Source of the DNA: CADCWN01 sp046328475
GTDB taxonomy: Bacteria; Chloroflexota; Chloroflexia; Thermomicrobiales; CADCWN01
Assembly: GCA_046328475.1 (NCBI GenBank)
Contig: JAXLWN010000015.1
Location: forward strand, 1-64,000
Length of the DNA stretch: 64,000 nt
Reading direction: 5' to 3'
In this document: positions 24,895-35,069 of the stretch, one piece after another
How the letters are laid out: the number at the start of each line of letters is the position of its first letter
Position numbering within the stretch: the stretch's first letter is position 1
The notes under the pieces: model-generated
The model's input: the letters and a program-made list of their open reading frames with translations, nothing else
Told to the model about the DNA's origin: nothing
Databases searched by the model: none
Made by a program: the position numbers and the translations under genes

Positions 24895-26928
24895 CTACGG
24901 GCCGAAGGTGCTGTCGAGCGCTTGCCAGAGCGCCTGCGCCGTCCAGGCGCGCGAACCGGGCAGCAGCCACTCGGGCCAGTTCCCTGACGGTGGGTCGTAG
25001 GGGACCGCCCCGACCCGGGCCGCGTAGGTGAGGATGTCGAGCCGGTGCGGCGCACCGGCCGGGATGTTGGGGTAGAGCGCCGGATCATCGACGGTGACCG
25101 GCTCCCAATAGCCCGCCGCGACCATCGCCCGGGTGATCATGCTGATCGCCTGGGCGCGCGACACCTCGTCGCCCGGCCCAGCGCCCGTCGCCATAGCCCT
25201 TGACCACCCCTTTGCGGCCAGGATGCTGATCGCCCGCCACAGCTCCGCGTCGATGTTGCCCAGGTCGCTGAATGGCTCGGTACTCTGCGGTTCGTCCTGC
25301 CAGCCGAGGGCGCGCACGAGCATGGCCAAGCAATTGCGCCCGTCGGACCGGATCGCCCGGGCCGAAGCAGGGGTAGGTGGGGGTGGGCGGCAGCCAACGT
25401 AGCCATAGCCCACGACGATGCCGCGCGCCGCAGTTGCTCGATTGCCTCGCGCGCAGGTTCATCCTGGCGCACATCGGTGAAGTTCGTGCGCGGGCCGAAG
25501 CTGGCCAGCACCGCGTGATCGCCCGCGATGGTCAGCCGGAGCGTGGTTGCCCAACCTCGGAAGGTGCCATCGACGACCCAGCCGGTGAAGATTCCGCTCG
25601 CCTTCGGCTGCGCCGTCAGCGTTACCACCGTGCCAATGGCATAGGGGCCGGGCGCTGGCGTCGGTGTGACCGCGACCGTGCCGAACTCGCGCGCGTCGAG
25701 CCTGCCGGTCGCGGAGTTGCGCGCAGTGAGCGCGAGCGTGTTGCCCTCGACCGGATTGAGGAGGTAGCCATGATCTTCGCCGTTGCAGCAGCAGCCAGGC
25801 AACGATTTGGCCCGCATCGTTGATGTCATTCGCTTGCGTGACGAGTTCCCACCCTAACGTGGACGGGATGAGGCTATTCAGGTCGATGATGCTCGCCGTG
25901 TCGCCGGGACCAATCCGCCAGGCAACGGCGTGGGTGGTCTCGTAGAAATCGGCGGGGCGGAGCACCGACGATGACTTCCCGACGATCAGGCCGTGGTTGT
26001 TGATCGCCTCGGCAGTGCTGACGACAAAGTCGCTGCTGAGGAGGTCGGGTAATTGGCGGTAGCTGACCTCGTTCTCGCCCTCAACCCGCCACAGTGTCGC
26101 GTGGGTGCTCAAGCTGCCCTGCGTCGTCTGCTGGCCGACGATCAGCCCGAGGTCGCTGATGTCATTGGCCGAACTGCTGCTGTTCTCGATGACCCTCCCG
26201 AGGTCGAGGATGCTGGGATTCCCGTTGGCATCTACCACCCAGCGGGTGGCGGTGTAACCCTGGGTGGTATCCGCGTTGCCGACGATCGTTCCGGCATTGT
26301 TAATTGCACTGGCGAAGCTGATCGCCCCATCTACGTTGCGCAGCGTGCCGAGATCGAGCGTGGTGATCGTCCCGTCCTCGGCGATTTGCCAGAGCGCACC
26401 GTGGGCGCTGCTTCTTGGAGCCTCGCCGGAGCCGACAACCCACCCCGAGTCGTTGATGTCGCGGGCACCTGCCCCGCTAAAGTCATTGCCTGTCAGCGAA
26501 TCGAGGAGGTACGCGCTGTAGGTGCCGTTGTCGTTTCGTCGCCAGACTGTGGCGTGCTCCCGCTCGGGCAGGTTTTGGGATATGCCCGCCACCATGCCAG
26601 CGGAGTTGACCGCAGACGCCAGGGCGAAGCCCTGATTTTGCGGCTGACCCGTGCCAAGATCGCGCATCGTCCCGTTGGGCTCCCGAAGGAACGCGTGGCT
26701 ATCCGCGTTGGCAGCGTAGTCGGCAACGCCGACGACCTGCCCGCCCTTGTTGATGCCGTTCGCCCTGCTCTGCCCGCTATTGTTGGGGCGGAGCGTACCG
26801 AGATCGACGATGGTGTACGCCGTCCCGGCGGCGACGGAGGGGGGCGCGATCCAGGGCAGCGAAGCGAGGGCGCTCAGGAGGATGCAGCAGGCGAGCAGCG
26901 CGCGGAAAGGTCTGTGGCGTGGGCGCAT
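24895..26928 (-). pseudogene. Secreted HAF-repeat protein with C-terminal SLH-like domain, frameshifted
   Basis: The start at 26928 has AGGAGG and a signal peptide (LLACCILLSALASLPWIAPP). HAF-type repeats follow: YTIVDLGTLRPNNSGQSRAN, GINKGGQVVGVADY, INSDLG-like and NDISDLGLIVGQ. Frames change near 25800, 25430, 25375, 25335, 25205 and 25185. Read across them, the gene continues with NTLALTARNSATG, a YDGW-like beta segment (IFTGWVVDGTFRGW), then an SLH-like domain (CFGPGDPVRRAQ, MLVRALGWQDEP, AISMITRAMVAAGYW, ALYPNIPAGAPHRLDILTY). The last part is homologous to the end of the RCC1 protein at 49395. It is a probable surface protein. Confidence 0.7.
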
Positions 26929-27061
26929 CGCGGCCTCCTTCTCCGGTTGTCCGGTTGTCCGATTGCTGCAACGCCTGACCGCGCCCTATTGGTACGGATC
27001 GCCGCGCTGGATGGTGGTGAGCGGGGGGCGCGATGGCGTTAGCGCCGCTGGCTGACCGATT

Positions 27062-29602
27062 TCATTCCAGGCAACTCCGGTAGATCGCGTTGAACAGCAA
27101 GCGATACGTCCCGCGCATCTGCGCGCGGAACTGGGGACGGAAGCCGAAGAGGATCGCGCGCCCGCGCCCGACCGGGGCCTCCACGATCGCCGCCTTGCCC
27201 GCGATGTGGCCGGGGCCGAGCACCCAGCCGCTGAGGAGCGGGCTGCTGAGCGGGTAGCGCGCCACGGCGGTCGGCTGCTCGCGCCCGGCGACGCTGCTGA
27301 TGTCGAAGGCGGGGCCGTTGAGATAGAGCGCGGCCACGTCGCGCTCGAAGCCCCAGCCGAGCGGGTGGTCGGGGTCCACGATGATGCGGAAGAGCGCGCC
27401 CGGCGCATAGAACTGGTCGCTCTTAACCGAGGCCAGCGCGTTCGTCACCGGCAGATAGAGGTGCTCGATCGCCAGCTCGCAGGCGGCGTCGAGCGCGATC
27501 AGCGTGCCGCCCTCCTCCACGAAGCGCCGCAGATGCGCCGCGCCCTGGTCGCCGATGCCGCCGCTGAACTCGGCCGGGTACTCGCGGGGGCTGTTGCCGT
27601 CCAGGATCTCCTTCGCGCCCTGGTGCGCCAGGATGATGCAGTCGAATTGCTCGTGCAGCCCACCCTGCCGCACCTCGTGGTCGCGCAGCGTGGCGAACGC
27701 GAAGCCGGAGCGTTCGAGCACGAAGCGGGTCCAGCCCTCGTCCATCCCGTTCGGGCGATAGGAGCGGTAGAGGCCCACGCGCGGCCGGCGGAGTATACGT
27801 CGTTCGGCGAGTGCGGCATCGCCGCGCGCCAGCCCGAGCCGCAGGCTATACTCTCCGGCCAGTTGCGACAACGCGGCGGCGTCTAGCCCCTCCACGAGGT
27901 AGGAACCGGGGCCGAAGACCTCGCCCGCGACCGCCAGCTCGGCCGGCAGTCGCGATACGCTCACCCTGCCCTCGGCGAAGAGCGTGTTGATCGCCCGCAC
28001 GCTGGCGTTCGCCTCCGCGCCGATGACGCCGATCACCGCCGTCTCGCCGCCGCTGCCGCCGCTGCCAACAACGCGCGCCGGGGTCGCGGCCAGCGCCTCG
28101 GGCGTCTCGGGGACCAGTTCGGCCTCGAACGAGTGCTCGATTTGCACCGTCTCCACGCCGAATTGCAGCCCGAGCGTCTGCGCGGTGATGTCGTAGGGGG
28201 GCTTCGGCGGGCCGCCGGGGTAGAGGCGCAGGTCGGGGTAGTGCTGCGTCTCCAGCAAGGTCTTGGCGAAGGGGCCGTAGGGCTGCGCCAGCCGGATCAC
28301 CCGCGCGCCCGCGTCGTAGCGGACGCCATCGGCCGTGAAGGGCGCGGTGGCCCGCTCGATCTCCACGCCGCCGAACTGGAGCGCCTGGAGCAGTTCGTCG
28401 GTCGCGCCCGGATCGCGCTGCCCGGCCGGGAGGACGAAGGCGTGGGGACTGGCGCGCTCGACCGCCGCCTTGTGGACGAGGTAGAAGTTGCGCAGCCAGC
28501 GGTCGCGCCCGCGCGCGGCGTTGTTCAGCAGCGCGTAGGTGGCGACCCGCTCGTAGGCGACGATGTCGGCGATGGTCCACTCGCCGCCCGGCCAGGGGAG
28601 CGGGTGGTTGGTGCTGGCGAGGCGCGGGTTGAAGCCGCGCGCCTCGCGCAGGTTCTCTTTGGGGATGGTGATCGGCGTGCAGATCTTCGCCGACGCCGCC
28701 TCGCTGAGGATGCGGACGCCGCCGTGATAGTGCTGGTAGGCGCGCGAGGGGGAGAAGGCGTCGAAGATGATCGCCGTCGCCACGCCGGTCTTGCCCGCCG
28801 CCGTCAGGTCGGCCACCATCGCGTAGCCGAGCTGGTTGATCTCCTGCTGGAGGATCGGGTCGACGTTCGGGTCGTAGGGGTCGATGTAGGGCGGCACGAA
28901 GAAGCGCGCCCCCTCGGAGCCCATCTGGTGCTGGTCGAAGACGATCTGCGGGTGCCAGCGGTTGTGCAGCCACTCGATCGCGTAGCGCGTCTCCTGCTGG
29001 GTGAACATAAACCAGTCGCGGTTGTTGTCGTGGCCGGTGTAGGTGTGGTAGAGCGTCGGCGGCGCGGTCCCCTCGTGCGGCGTGTCGAGCGTCTTGGTGT
29101 ACCACTCGTAGACCAGTTGCCAGCCGTCGGGATTGAGCGAGGGGACGAGCAGCAGGATCACGTTGTCGAGGATTGTCCTGGTCTGCTCGTCGTCGCCGGT
29201 CGCCAGCTCGTGCGCCAGCGAGAGCGCCATCAGCGTCGAGCCGACCTCGGTGGAGTGGATCGAGCAGGTCAGCAGCACGACCGTCTTGCCCTCGGCGATC
29301 AGCGCCTCCGCTTCGTCGGGGCTGGTGCTGCGCGGGTCGGCCAGCCGCCGCTGGATGTCGCGGAAATGGTCGAGGTTCGTCAGCGTCTCGGGCGCGGCGA
29401 TCGCCAGCGCGACGAAGGGTTGCCCCTCGGTCGCCGGGCCGAGTTCCTCGAAGCGGACCCGGTCGCTGGAGGCCGCCAGGCTGCGGAAGTAGCCGACGAC
29501 CTGCCCCCACGACGGCAGCTTGCGCGCCTCGCCCGGCACGTAGCCGAAGACCTCCTGCGGCGAGCGGATCGTCGCCCGCGCCCCGTTCACGCCCTGCACC
29601 AT
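27062..29602 (-). CDS. M14 family zinc carboxypeptidase-like protein
   Basis: The protein has 846 residues from ATG 29602 (GGTGAGGGGG upstream). Residues about 30-330 form the M14 domain. Zinc ligands are His and Glu in LTCSIHSTEVGST and His in IVFDQHQMG; LVPSLNPDGW and GHDNNRDWFMFTQQETR are typical substrate-binding segments. The second half has no named match but shows GATase-like strands near the end (EFDCIILAHQGAKEI, GGTLIALDAACELAIEHL). Large M14 proteins of this layout are common in Chloroflexota and Bacteroidota. No signal peptide is evident from this start. Confidence 0.8.
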   Translation of the reverse strand: MVQGVNGARATIRSPQEVFGYVPGEARKLPSWGQVVGYFRSLAASSDRVRFEELGPATEGQPFVALAIAAPETLTNLDHFRDIQRRLADPRSTSPDEAEALIAEGKTVVLLTCSIHSTEVGSTLMALSLAHELATGDDEQTRTILDNVILLLVPSLNPDGWQLVYEWYTKTLDTPHEGTAPPTLYHTYTGHDNNRDWFMFTQQETRYAIEWLHNRWHPQIVFDQHQMGSEGARFFVPPYIDPYDPNVDPILQQEINQLGYAMVADLTAAGKTGVATAIIFDAFSPSRAYQHYHGGVRILSEAASAKICTPITIPKENLREARGFNPRLASTNHPLPWPGGEWTIADIVAYERVATYALLNNAARGRDRWLRNFYLVHKAAVERASPHAFVLPAGQRDPGATDELLQALQFGGVEIERATAPFTADGVRYDAGARVIRLAQPYGPFAKTLLETQHYPDLRLYPGGPPKPPYDITAQTLGLQFGVETVQIEHSFEAELVPETPEALAATPARVVGSGGSGGETAVIGVIGAEANASVRAINTLFAEGRVSVSRLPAELAVAGEVFGPGSYLVEGLDAAALSQLAGEYSLRLGLARGDAALAERRILRRPRVGLYRSYRPNGMDEGWTRFVLERSGFAFATLRDHEVRQGGLHEQFDCIILAHQGAKEILDGNSPREYPAEFSGGIGDQGAAHLRRFVEEGGTLIALDAACELAIEHLYLPVTNALASVKSDQFYAPGALFRIIVDPDHPLGWGFERDVAALYLNGPAFDISSVAGREQPTAVARYPLSSPLLSGWVLGPGHIAGKAAIVEAPVGRGRAILFGFRPQFRAQMRGTYRLLFNAIYRSCLE

Positions 29603-29759
29603 GCTTGCCCCCTCACCGGTTGCCGCGCTGCCACGCGGCAATCGTACCCGATTTCGGCTGCGGTGGCAGGAGGCGCGGGCAGGATGGCTGCTATACTTTC
29701 CGCAACTCCCAGGCGCGATTTGCCAGCGCCAGTGACGAAGGCATGCGAGGGCGGATCCG

Positions 29760-30311
29760 ATGAGCACAACCGCAGCGAAGCTCCTGACAGCGGAAGAGTT
29801 CTGGCTGCTGCCCGACACGGAGATGCGGCGCACTCTTGTGCGTGGGGAGGTGATTGAAGAGATGCCGGTCGGTGGGACACACGGACGAGTCGCGGGTCTC
29901 TTCTTCCGCTACCTGGATCGCTGGGCCGAGGAGCACGACGCGGGATGGGTCGGCGTCGAGACAGGGTTCATTCTGTTTCGCAATCCCGATGTGGTCCGTG
30001 GTCCAGATGTCTTCTATGTTCGGAACGAACGCTTGCCTGACCCCGCCGTGCGTGAACGCTTCTGGGAACTTGCACCGGATGTGGCGGTAGAAGTCGTTTC
30101 GCCATCGGAAACGGCGACCGAGATTCGCGACAAGGTGGCCGACTTTCTGGCGGCGGGGACGCCGCTGGTGCTGGTGGCCTATCCCGCGCGGCGCGAGATC
30201 GTCGCCCACACGCCGGACGATCTCGCGCGCACCTATCACGCTGACGACATCCTCACCGCCCCGGATGTGCTGCCCGGCTTCGCCTGCCCGGTCGCCGACT
30301 TCTTCGCCTGA
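29760..30311 (+). CDS. Uma2 family (DUF820) endonuclease-like protein
   Basis: The 183-residue protein has the PD-(D/E)XK-like Uma2 core: Asp in VRGPDVFYVRNERLPD, Glu in DVAVEVVSPSETATEI, and Lys in RDKVADFLAAGTPLVLV, with a C-terminal VLPGFACPVADFF. The family is highly multiplied in Cyanobacteria and Chloroflexota; its cellular role is not established. It is divergent from the M14 gene. A TATACT lies at about 29692-29697, without a clear -35. Confidence 0.85.
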   Translation: MSTTAAKLLTAEEFWLLPDTEMRRTLVRGEVIEEMPVGGTHGRVAGLFFRYLDRWAEEHDAGWVGVETGFILFRNPDVVRGPDVFYVRNERLPDPAVRERFWELAPDVAVEVVSPSETATEIRDKVADFLAAGTPLVLVAYPARREIVAHTPDDLARTYHADDILTAPDVLPGFACPVADFFA

Positions 30312-30345
30312 GTGCCGCTGGTATCGTGTCCGGGGCTTCGGGCGA

Positions 30346-30801
30346 TCAGCGCGTGAGGTTGAAGAGGAGCACGCGCACCGCGAGCGACAGTGGGAAGGCG
30401 ATCACGACGGTGGCGATCAGTGTGACAAGGCCGATCGCCGCGCCGAGCCAGGCGTTGCGCCGGGTGAGTTGGTGCCCGGCGGCGCTCGCGTAGTATTCGC
30501 TCGCCCCGGCCTGACTGCGCAGGGCGACCACGAAGATGAGGCCGATGAGGCCGGTGAGCCCGTTGGCGTACTCTCCCGCCACACCCCAGATGAGGGCATA
30601 GCCCAACACCGTGGCCAGCGCGGCGGCGATGCGCTGCGCCATCCTGCCCGGCTGCCCCAATTGGTGCCAGTTGTAGGCGACAAGCAAAAAACCAGCGGGA
30701 GCGCCCAGGAAGAAGGTCAGGTAGCCGACCGCTTTCTCACTGAAGAGCGCGACGGTTGGTTGTGCTACCTGCTCGGGAGCGACGACAGCTGCGGCGATCA
30801 T
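30346..30801 (-). CDS. Small integral membrane protein of unknown function
   Basis: The 151-residue protein has four hydrophobic helices (VGYLTFFLGAPAGFLLVAY, ALATVLGYALIWGVAG, LTGLIGLIFVVAL and the C-terminal AAIGLVTLIATVVIAFPLSL). The ATG follows GAAGGGAGACACCG. No family is recognised. It begins inside the tail of the broken regulator on the same strand, so the two may share a transcript. Confidence 0.65.
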   Translation of the reverse strand: MIAAAVVAPEQVAQPTVALFSEKAVGYLTFFLGAPAGFLLVAYNWHQLGQPGRMAQRIAAALATVLGYALIWGVAGEYANGLTGLIGLIFVVALRSQAGASEYYASAAGHQLTRRNAWLGAAIGLVTLIATVVIAFPLSLAVRVLLFNLTR

Positions 30802-33704
30802 CGGTGTCTCCCTTCTCGTGCGTGGCGGCTACGCCAGCGGTAGCCATTCCCGATCCGGTTGCTCGCCCGAACCTGGAAGCAGCATAGGGAGGGTATCTCA
30901 CAAGCTGGATCCGGCGGTCCTGCTGGGTGCGCGCGAGCGGGAGGAACTCCTCGTCGATCGAGACGGCGGTGATGCCACGCGCGTTGCCGACCGCGCGCCA
31001 GAGGGCGAGCGCTTCCTCCAGGTAGCGAATCGAGCGCTCGTTGTCGCCCTGAAAGCGCGCCGCCAGTCCCAGGATGTTGCAGGCCGACGCCTGTTTGTCG
31101 CGGTCGCCCAGCGCGCGGTAGTGCGCCAGACTTTGCGCGGCAAAGTCGGCGGCCCGGGGATCGGAGCGCGTAATCAGCACCAGCGCGGCGGCATGGCACG
31201 CCCGCGCGCGGACTGGGAGTGCGATAGCCGCCGCTGCTCGCGCCAGGCCCGTGGTCAGCCAGGTGAGTCCTTCCTGGTGGTAGTTCCCCGATATCCAGAG
31301 GCGGTCGAGGGCACCCGCCAGGCGCAGCTGCTCCTCCGCGTGGTCGTGCGCCGCGTACCAGGTCAGTGCCGCGCGCAGGTTATCGATCTCGCGGGTTAGC
31401 CGGGCGATGAAGAGCGTTTGGTGCTCGCCGACCAGCCCTGGCTCGGCTTCCTCGGCGAGGCGCAGGAACTCGGCGGCGTGCCGCGCCCGATACGTTTGCT
31501 CCTGCCCTACCGCCGCCAGCCGCTCGGCGGCGAACTGGCGCACCGTCTCCAGCAGGCGGTAGCGTGGCTCCTCCTCGCCCGCCCCCAGCTCCACCTGCAC
31601 CAGCGACTTGTCCACCAGCGCGGCCAGCAAGTCGAGCGTCGCCGCGCCCAGGTCGCCGACCGCCTCCGCAGCGGCCAGGGTGCAGCCGCCCGCGAAGACC
31701 GCGAGCCGCGCCAGGAGTGCCTGCTCGTCGGTTGCCAGGAGGCGATGGCAAGAGTGTTTGGTGCTCGCCGACCAGCCCTGGCTCGGCTTCCTCGGCGAGG
31801 CGCAGGAATGGCGGCGTGCCGCGCCGATACGTTTGCTCACCGCTACCGCCGCCAGCCGCTCGGCGGCGAACTGGCGCACCGTCTCCAGCCCAGGCGGTAG
31901 CGCAGCTCCTCCTCGCCCGCCCCAGCTCCACCTGCACCAGCGACTTGTCCACCAGCGTGACCAGCAAGTCGAGCGTCGCCGCGCCCAGGTCGCCGACCGC
32001 CTCTGCAGCAGCCAGGGTGCAGCCGCCCGCAGACGCGAGCCGCGCCAGGAGTGCCTGCTCGTCGGTTGCAGGGAGGCGATGGCTCCCTCCAGGGTGGCGC
32101 GGAGGGTCTGGTGGCGCGGCAGGGCGGTGCGCGGCCCGCCGGTCAGCAGCCGCAGCGCGTCGTCCAGGCGGGCGGCGAGTTGCTGGGGGGCGAGGACGGC
32201 GGCGCGGGCGGCGGCGAGTTCGATCGCCAGGGGATGCCGTCGGGCGGCGGCAGATCGTGGCGACCGCCGTGGCATTCTCGGCGGTGAGGGCGAAGCCAGG
32301 GCGGGCGAGGCGGGCACGGGCGAGGAACAGGTGCACGGCGGGGTTGGCGGCGAGGTCGCTGAGTGAGGTGGCTTCGGTCTCGGTCGGCAGGGTCGGGCAC
32401 CGGCAGGGCTCGGCACGCGCCAGGTCAACTCGCCCCGCCACGCGCAGCGCCCTCGCGGCTGGTGGCGAGCAGCCGCAACTGCGGAGCAGCCCGCCAATAG
32501 CGCGGCAGCGAGGTCGGCGCAGGCGTCGATCAGGTGCTCGCAGTTGTCCGGCACGACCAGGGCGGGGCGGTCGCGCAGCGCGGCGACGATCGTCTCGCGC
32601 AGGGGCTGGCCCGCCCGCTCGCGCACGCCGAGCACCCGGGCGAGCGTGCCGTCGAGCAAGGCCCCATCCTGCAACGCCGCCAGGTCGGCAACCAGACCCC
32701 ACCCGGAAATTCGGCGAGAGCAGCGCCTGCACACCGCCAGCGCCAGCCGCGTCTTGCCGATGCCCCCCGCGCCGAGCAGCGTCACCAGCCGCGCCCCGGC
32801 CATTTCCCGGCGAATCGCTGCAAGCGCCGCCGCGCGCCCGATCAGCGCCGTCGTCGGCGCGAGGCGGGTGTGCCGCGCCTTCTCCCGCCCACTGCCGCGA
32901 CTGCCGACTGCCGACTGCCGACTGCCAGGACTTGGCCCGCTAGGATGGCGTACAGCACGGCTGGCCGGTTCCGGCTCGGCGTCGATCTCGCGCCGCAAGG
33001 CCGCGCGCAACTGGCCGAACTGCTGGAGCGCGCGAGGCGCGCTGCCCGCCGCCCTGCGCGTGGGCGCATCAGCGCGACGTGCGCCGCCTCGTCGGTAAGC
33101 TCGGCCGCGACCAGGCGCTCGCGGGTCGCCACCGCGCCAACCGCGTCGCCGCCCACTTCCTGGGCGGCGGCGAGGTCGCGCAAAAAGCCGAAGAAGGTGG
33201 TGCGGGCCGCCTCGCGCGGCTGCACGGCCACTCCTCGTAGCGGTCGTCGAACTGGTCAGCCAAGAGCATAGTGGGCCAGCGCGGCGCCTGCAGTAGTCGG
33301 CGGGGCGCGGCTGCGCCGGGCGCGGTCGGCAGCCGCCTGGAAGGTGGCGAGATCGGTCGTCAGCCCGCCGGGCGCGTGGAGGGCGACCACCTGACCCTGG
33401 AGGGCGACGTGGGCCTGCGCCGGGGCGAGGGCACGGCGCACGAGATAGAGCGCCTGGTGCAGCGCGTCCGGCGGCCTCCGGGGTCGAGGTCGGGCCAGAG
33501 CGCATCGAGCGCCTGGTCGCGGTCAGGCCGCTGCCCCGGCGTGAGGGCGAGCAGCTTCGCCGGCGCCCGGGCCTTGCGCGAACCGCCCCAGGCCCGATCC
33601 GGGGGCGGCTGCCCGTCGATCGCCACGGTGAAGTCGCCCAGCAGCCCGATTTGCAGCGCCGGGGAATGGTCTGGGGGCGCGGTACCAGCGCGCGTCCTGG
33701 GCAT
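30737..33704 (-). pseudogene. AfsR/SARP-like STAND regulator, copy 1: frameshifted, internally duplicated, 3' truncated
   Basis: The ATG at 33704 aligns with copy 2 (38336). Reading across many frames gives the same order: an OmpR-like wHTH (LQIGLLGDFTVAIDGQP), BTAD, P-loop GAGGIGKTRLALAV, NB-ARC and TPR. About 340 bases covering the NB-ARC/TPR junction are present twice (31411-32083). After SIRYLEEALALWRAVGN the TPR region stops early and runs into unrelated sequence over the start of the membrane gene. The indels are dense from about 31.75 to 33.7 kb, while the first 700 bases of the 3' part read cleanly. It is either a decaying copy or a poorly polished repeat. Confidence 0.65.
31411..32083. 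repeat. 339-bp direct tandem duplication inside regulator copy 1
   Basis: Unit A (31411-31749) and unit B (31750-32083) are near identical apart from many single-base gaps in B. Each encodes LLATDEQALLARLAVFAGG, the DKSLVQVELG segment and ETVRQFAAERLAAV. Unit A keeps one open frame; unit B does not. Confidence 0.75.
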
Positions 33705-34868
33705 CTACGCTCCTTACTCGTTCGTCGTCATGGCGGTATGGTACCCGATGACGGCGCGGGCGTGCGAGGCGCGGGCTGCGCTGCCGCCCCCGCGCCTGCC
33801 GAGATGGGGCGCGGGGCGGGCGCATTGTTCTGCGGGGCGTGCGTCATGTGCCTCGCCTTCCGGCGAATCGTCGGGCGAGTCGGGCCGCTCGGGTGGGGCG
33901 CGGCCGCTGCTGGGAGCAGGCCGAGCTGGCAGGGAGCTGTAGCGGAGGCTTCGCCGAGAGAGCTCCTGCACCTCGACGCGCTCCCGGCCGTCGCCGAGGA
34001 CCCAGTGTCGCACGAGATAGGCGGCGTAGCGGCGCGGCATCATACCCCCTTCAGCGGGCTGGCGATAACACTGCGGCGGGCCCCGATCAAGCAACTCGGT
34101 TGCACCGGGTTCACGATGAGCGATCTTCGTGGCCGATCCCGCCCCGGTCGCGGCGGCGGCGAAGGAGAGCCGATGCGCCGGTAGCCGGTCGAGATCGGCG
34201 TCGGGGATGGCGGCGACTTCTCCTTCTCGTTGATCAGCAGGCGCACCGTGAGGCTGCAACTCACCCCAAGCGTGTTCGGGGTGTTCCCGGGAATTGATGG
34301 TTCCCTGCGCGGACTTCAATCGACGATATCGGTCCAATTGCCGTCGGCATCCTCGCGCCAGGGCAAGGCGACCCTGCGCGTTTGCCGGGAAGATCGCCGT
34401 CATTGCCGACCTTGCCCGTAGCGCTGGCCTGCTGGCGGAAGATCAGCCGAAGGGTGTTGCCAGGCCACCGAGCAGGGCGATCTCGGCATCGCGGCGAAGT
34501 CGGCCACCAGCGCCCGGCGCTGGACAGGGCGTTCGCCTTGGCCCTCCTGGAGGATCTCGACCAGGTAGTTGCCGGTCGGCGTCGTAGGTTCGTCGCACCG
34601 TCTTGTCGTTCGGCGTCGTCGGCCACTGGCTCAGGTCCGGCACCAGCACCGTCGCGGTCGCGGTCGCGGTGGGCGGGCGCGGCGTCGGCGTCGCCGTTGG
34701 CGGCCAGGGCGTCGGCGTGAGGGTGGCCGTGGCCGTGGGGTGCTCGTCGGTGAGGGTGGGCGTGGCGGTCGGGGTGCGGTCGGGATCGGGGTGCGGGTGC
34801 GCGTCGGGGTCTGGTCGGGGTGGCGGTCTGCTCGATCAACGCGCCTGCGGCGCGACGAATTCCTGCTG
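32618..34868. repeat. 2.25-kb duplicated block, copy 1
   Basis: This block is collinear with 37248-39522. It spans the regulator's NB-ARC start to its ATG, the intergenic region, the small-protein gene and most of the ConA-like gene. It is about 24 bases shorter than copy 2, through scattered one-base losses. Confidence 0.75.
33844..34043 (-). pseudogene. Small (~70 aa) 'RHW' protein, copy 1, frameshifted
   Basis: It begins MMPRRYAAYLVRHWVLGDGR, then ERVEVQEL, as in the intact copy at 38479-38685. One or more lost bases in the middle change the RYSSLAEAY region. A missing T removes the stop (copy 2 has CACATTGACG, copy 1 has CACATGACG at about 33844-33852). It lies between the ConA-like lipoprotein and regulator copy 1. 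Confidence 0.55.
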
Positions 34869-34957
34869 GCCGCAGGCCAGCAGGGCGAGCGGCGTCGCGG
34901 CAGACGGCGGCGACGGCGCGGCGGCGATAGCGTTGGCATCGAGAATCCGGCTCCCAT
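34087..34957 (-). pseudogene. Lipoprotein with Thr-Pro linker and ConA-like domain, frameshifted
   Basis: ATG at 34957 follows GAGGAGG. A shift soon after gives PLALLACGQQEFVA, a lipobox-like end of a signal peptide. The Thr-Pro repeat linker and the ConA/LamG-like C-terminal domain then match 38729-39500 almost throughout, but in alternating frames (LSQWPTTPNDKTVRRTYDA, LIFRQQASATGKVGNDG, VRLLINEKE). Unlike the copy at 38729 it has no RCC1 repeats, so it is a shorter sister gene. The expected stop is at 34087. Confidence 0.55.
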
Positions 34958-35069
34958 GGCGCCTCCTCAAGAACGTATCGTCGCCCCACCTGAACGCGCA
35001 TAGCCTACAGGGGCGGACTCCGCAGAAATCAGTGATCTCCTGCGGTGTGATATGCCGGAAGTGAACAAT

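Noticed and set aside
28133..29857. 574-codon plus-strand frame
   Set aside because: It is antisense to the M14 peptidase gene, with shadow-like composition.
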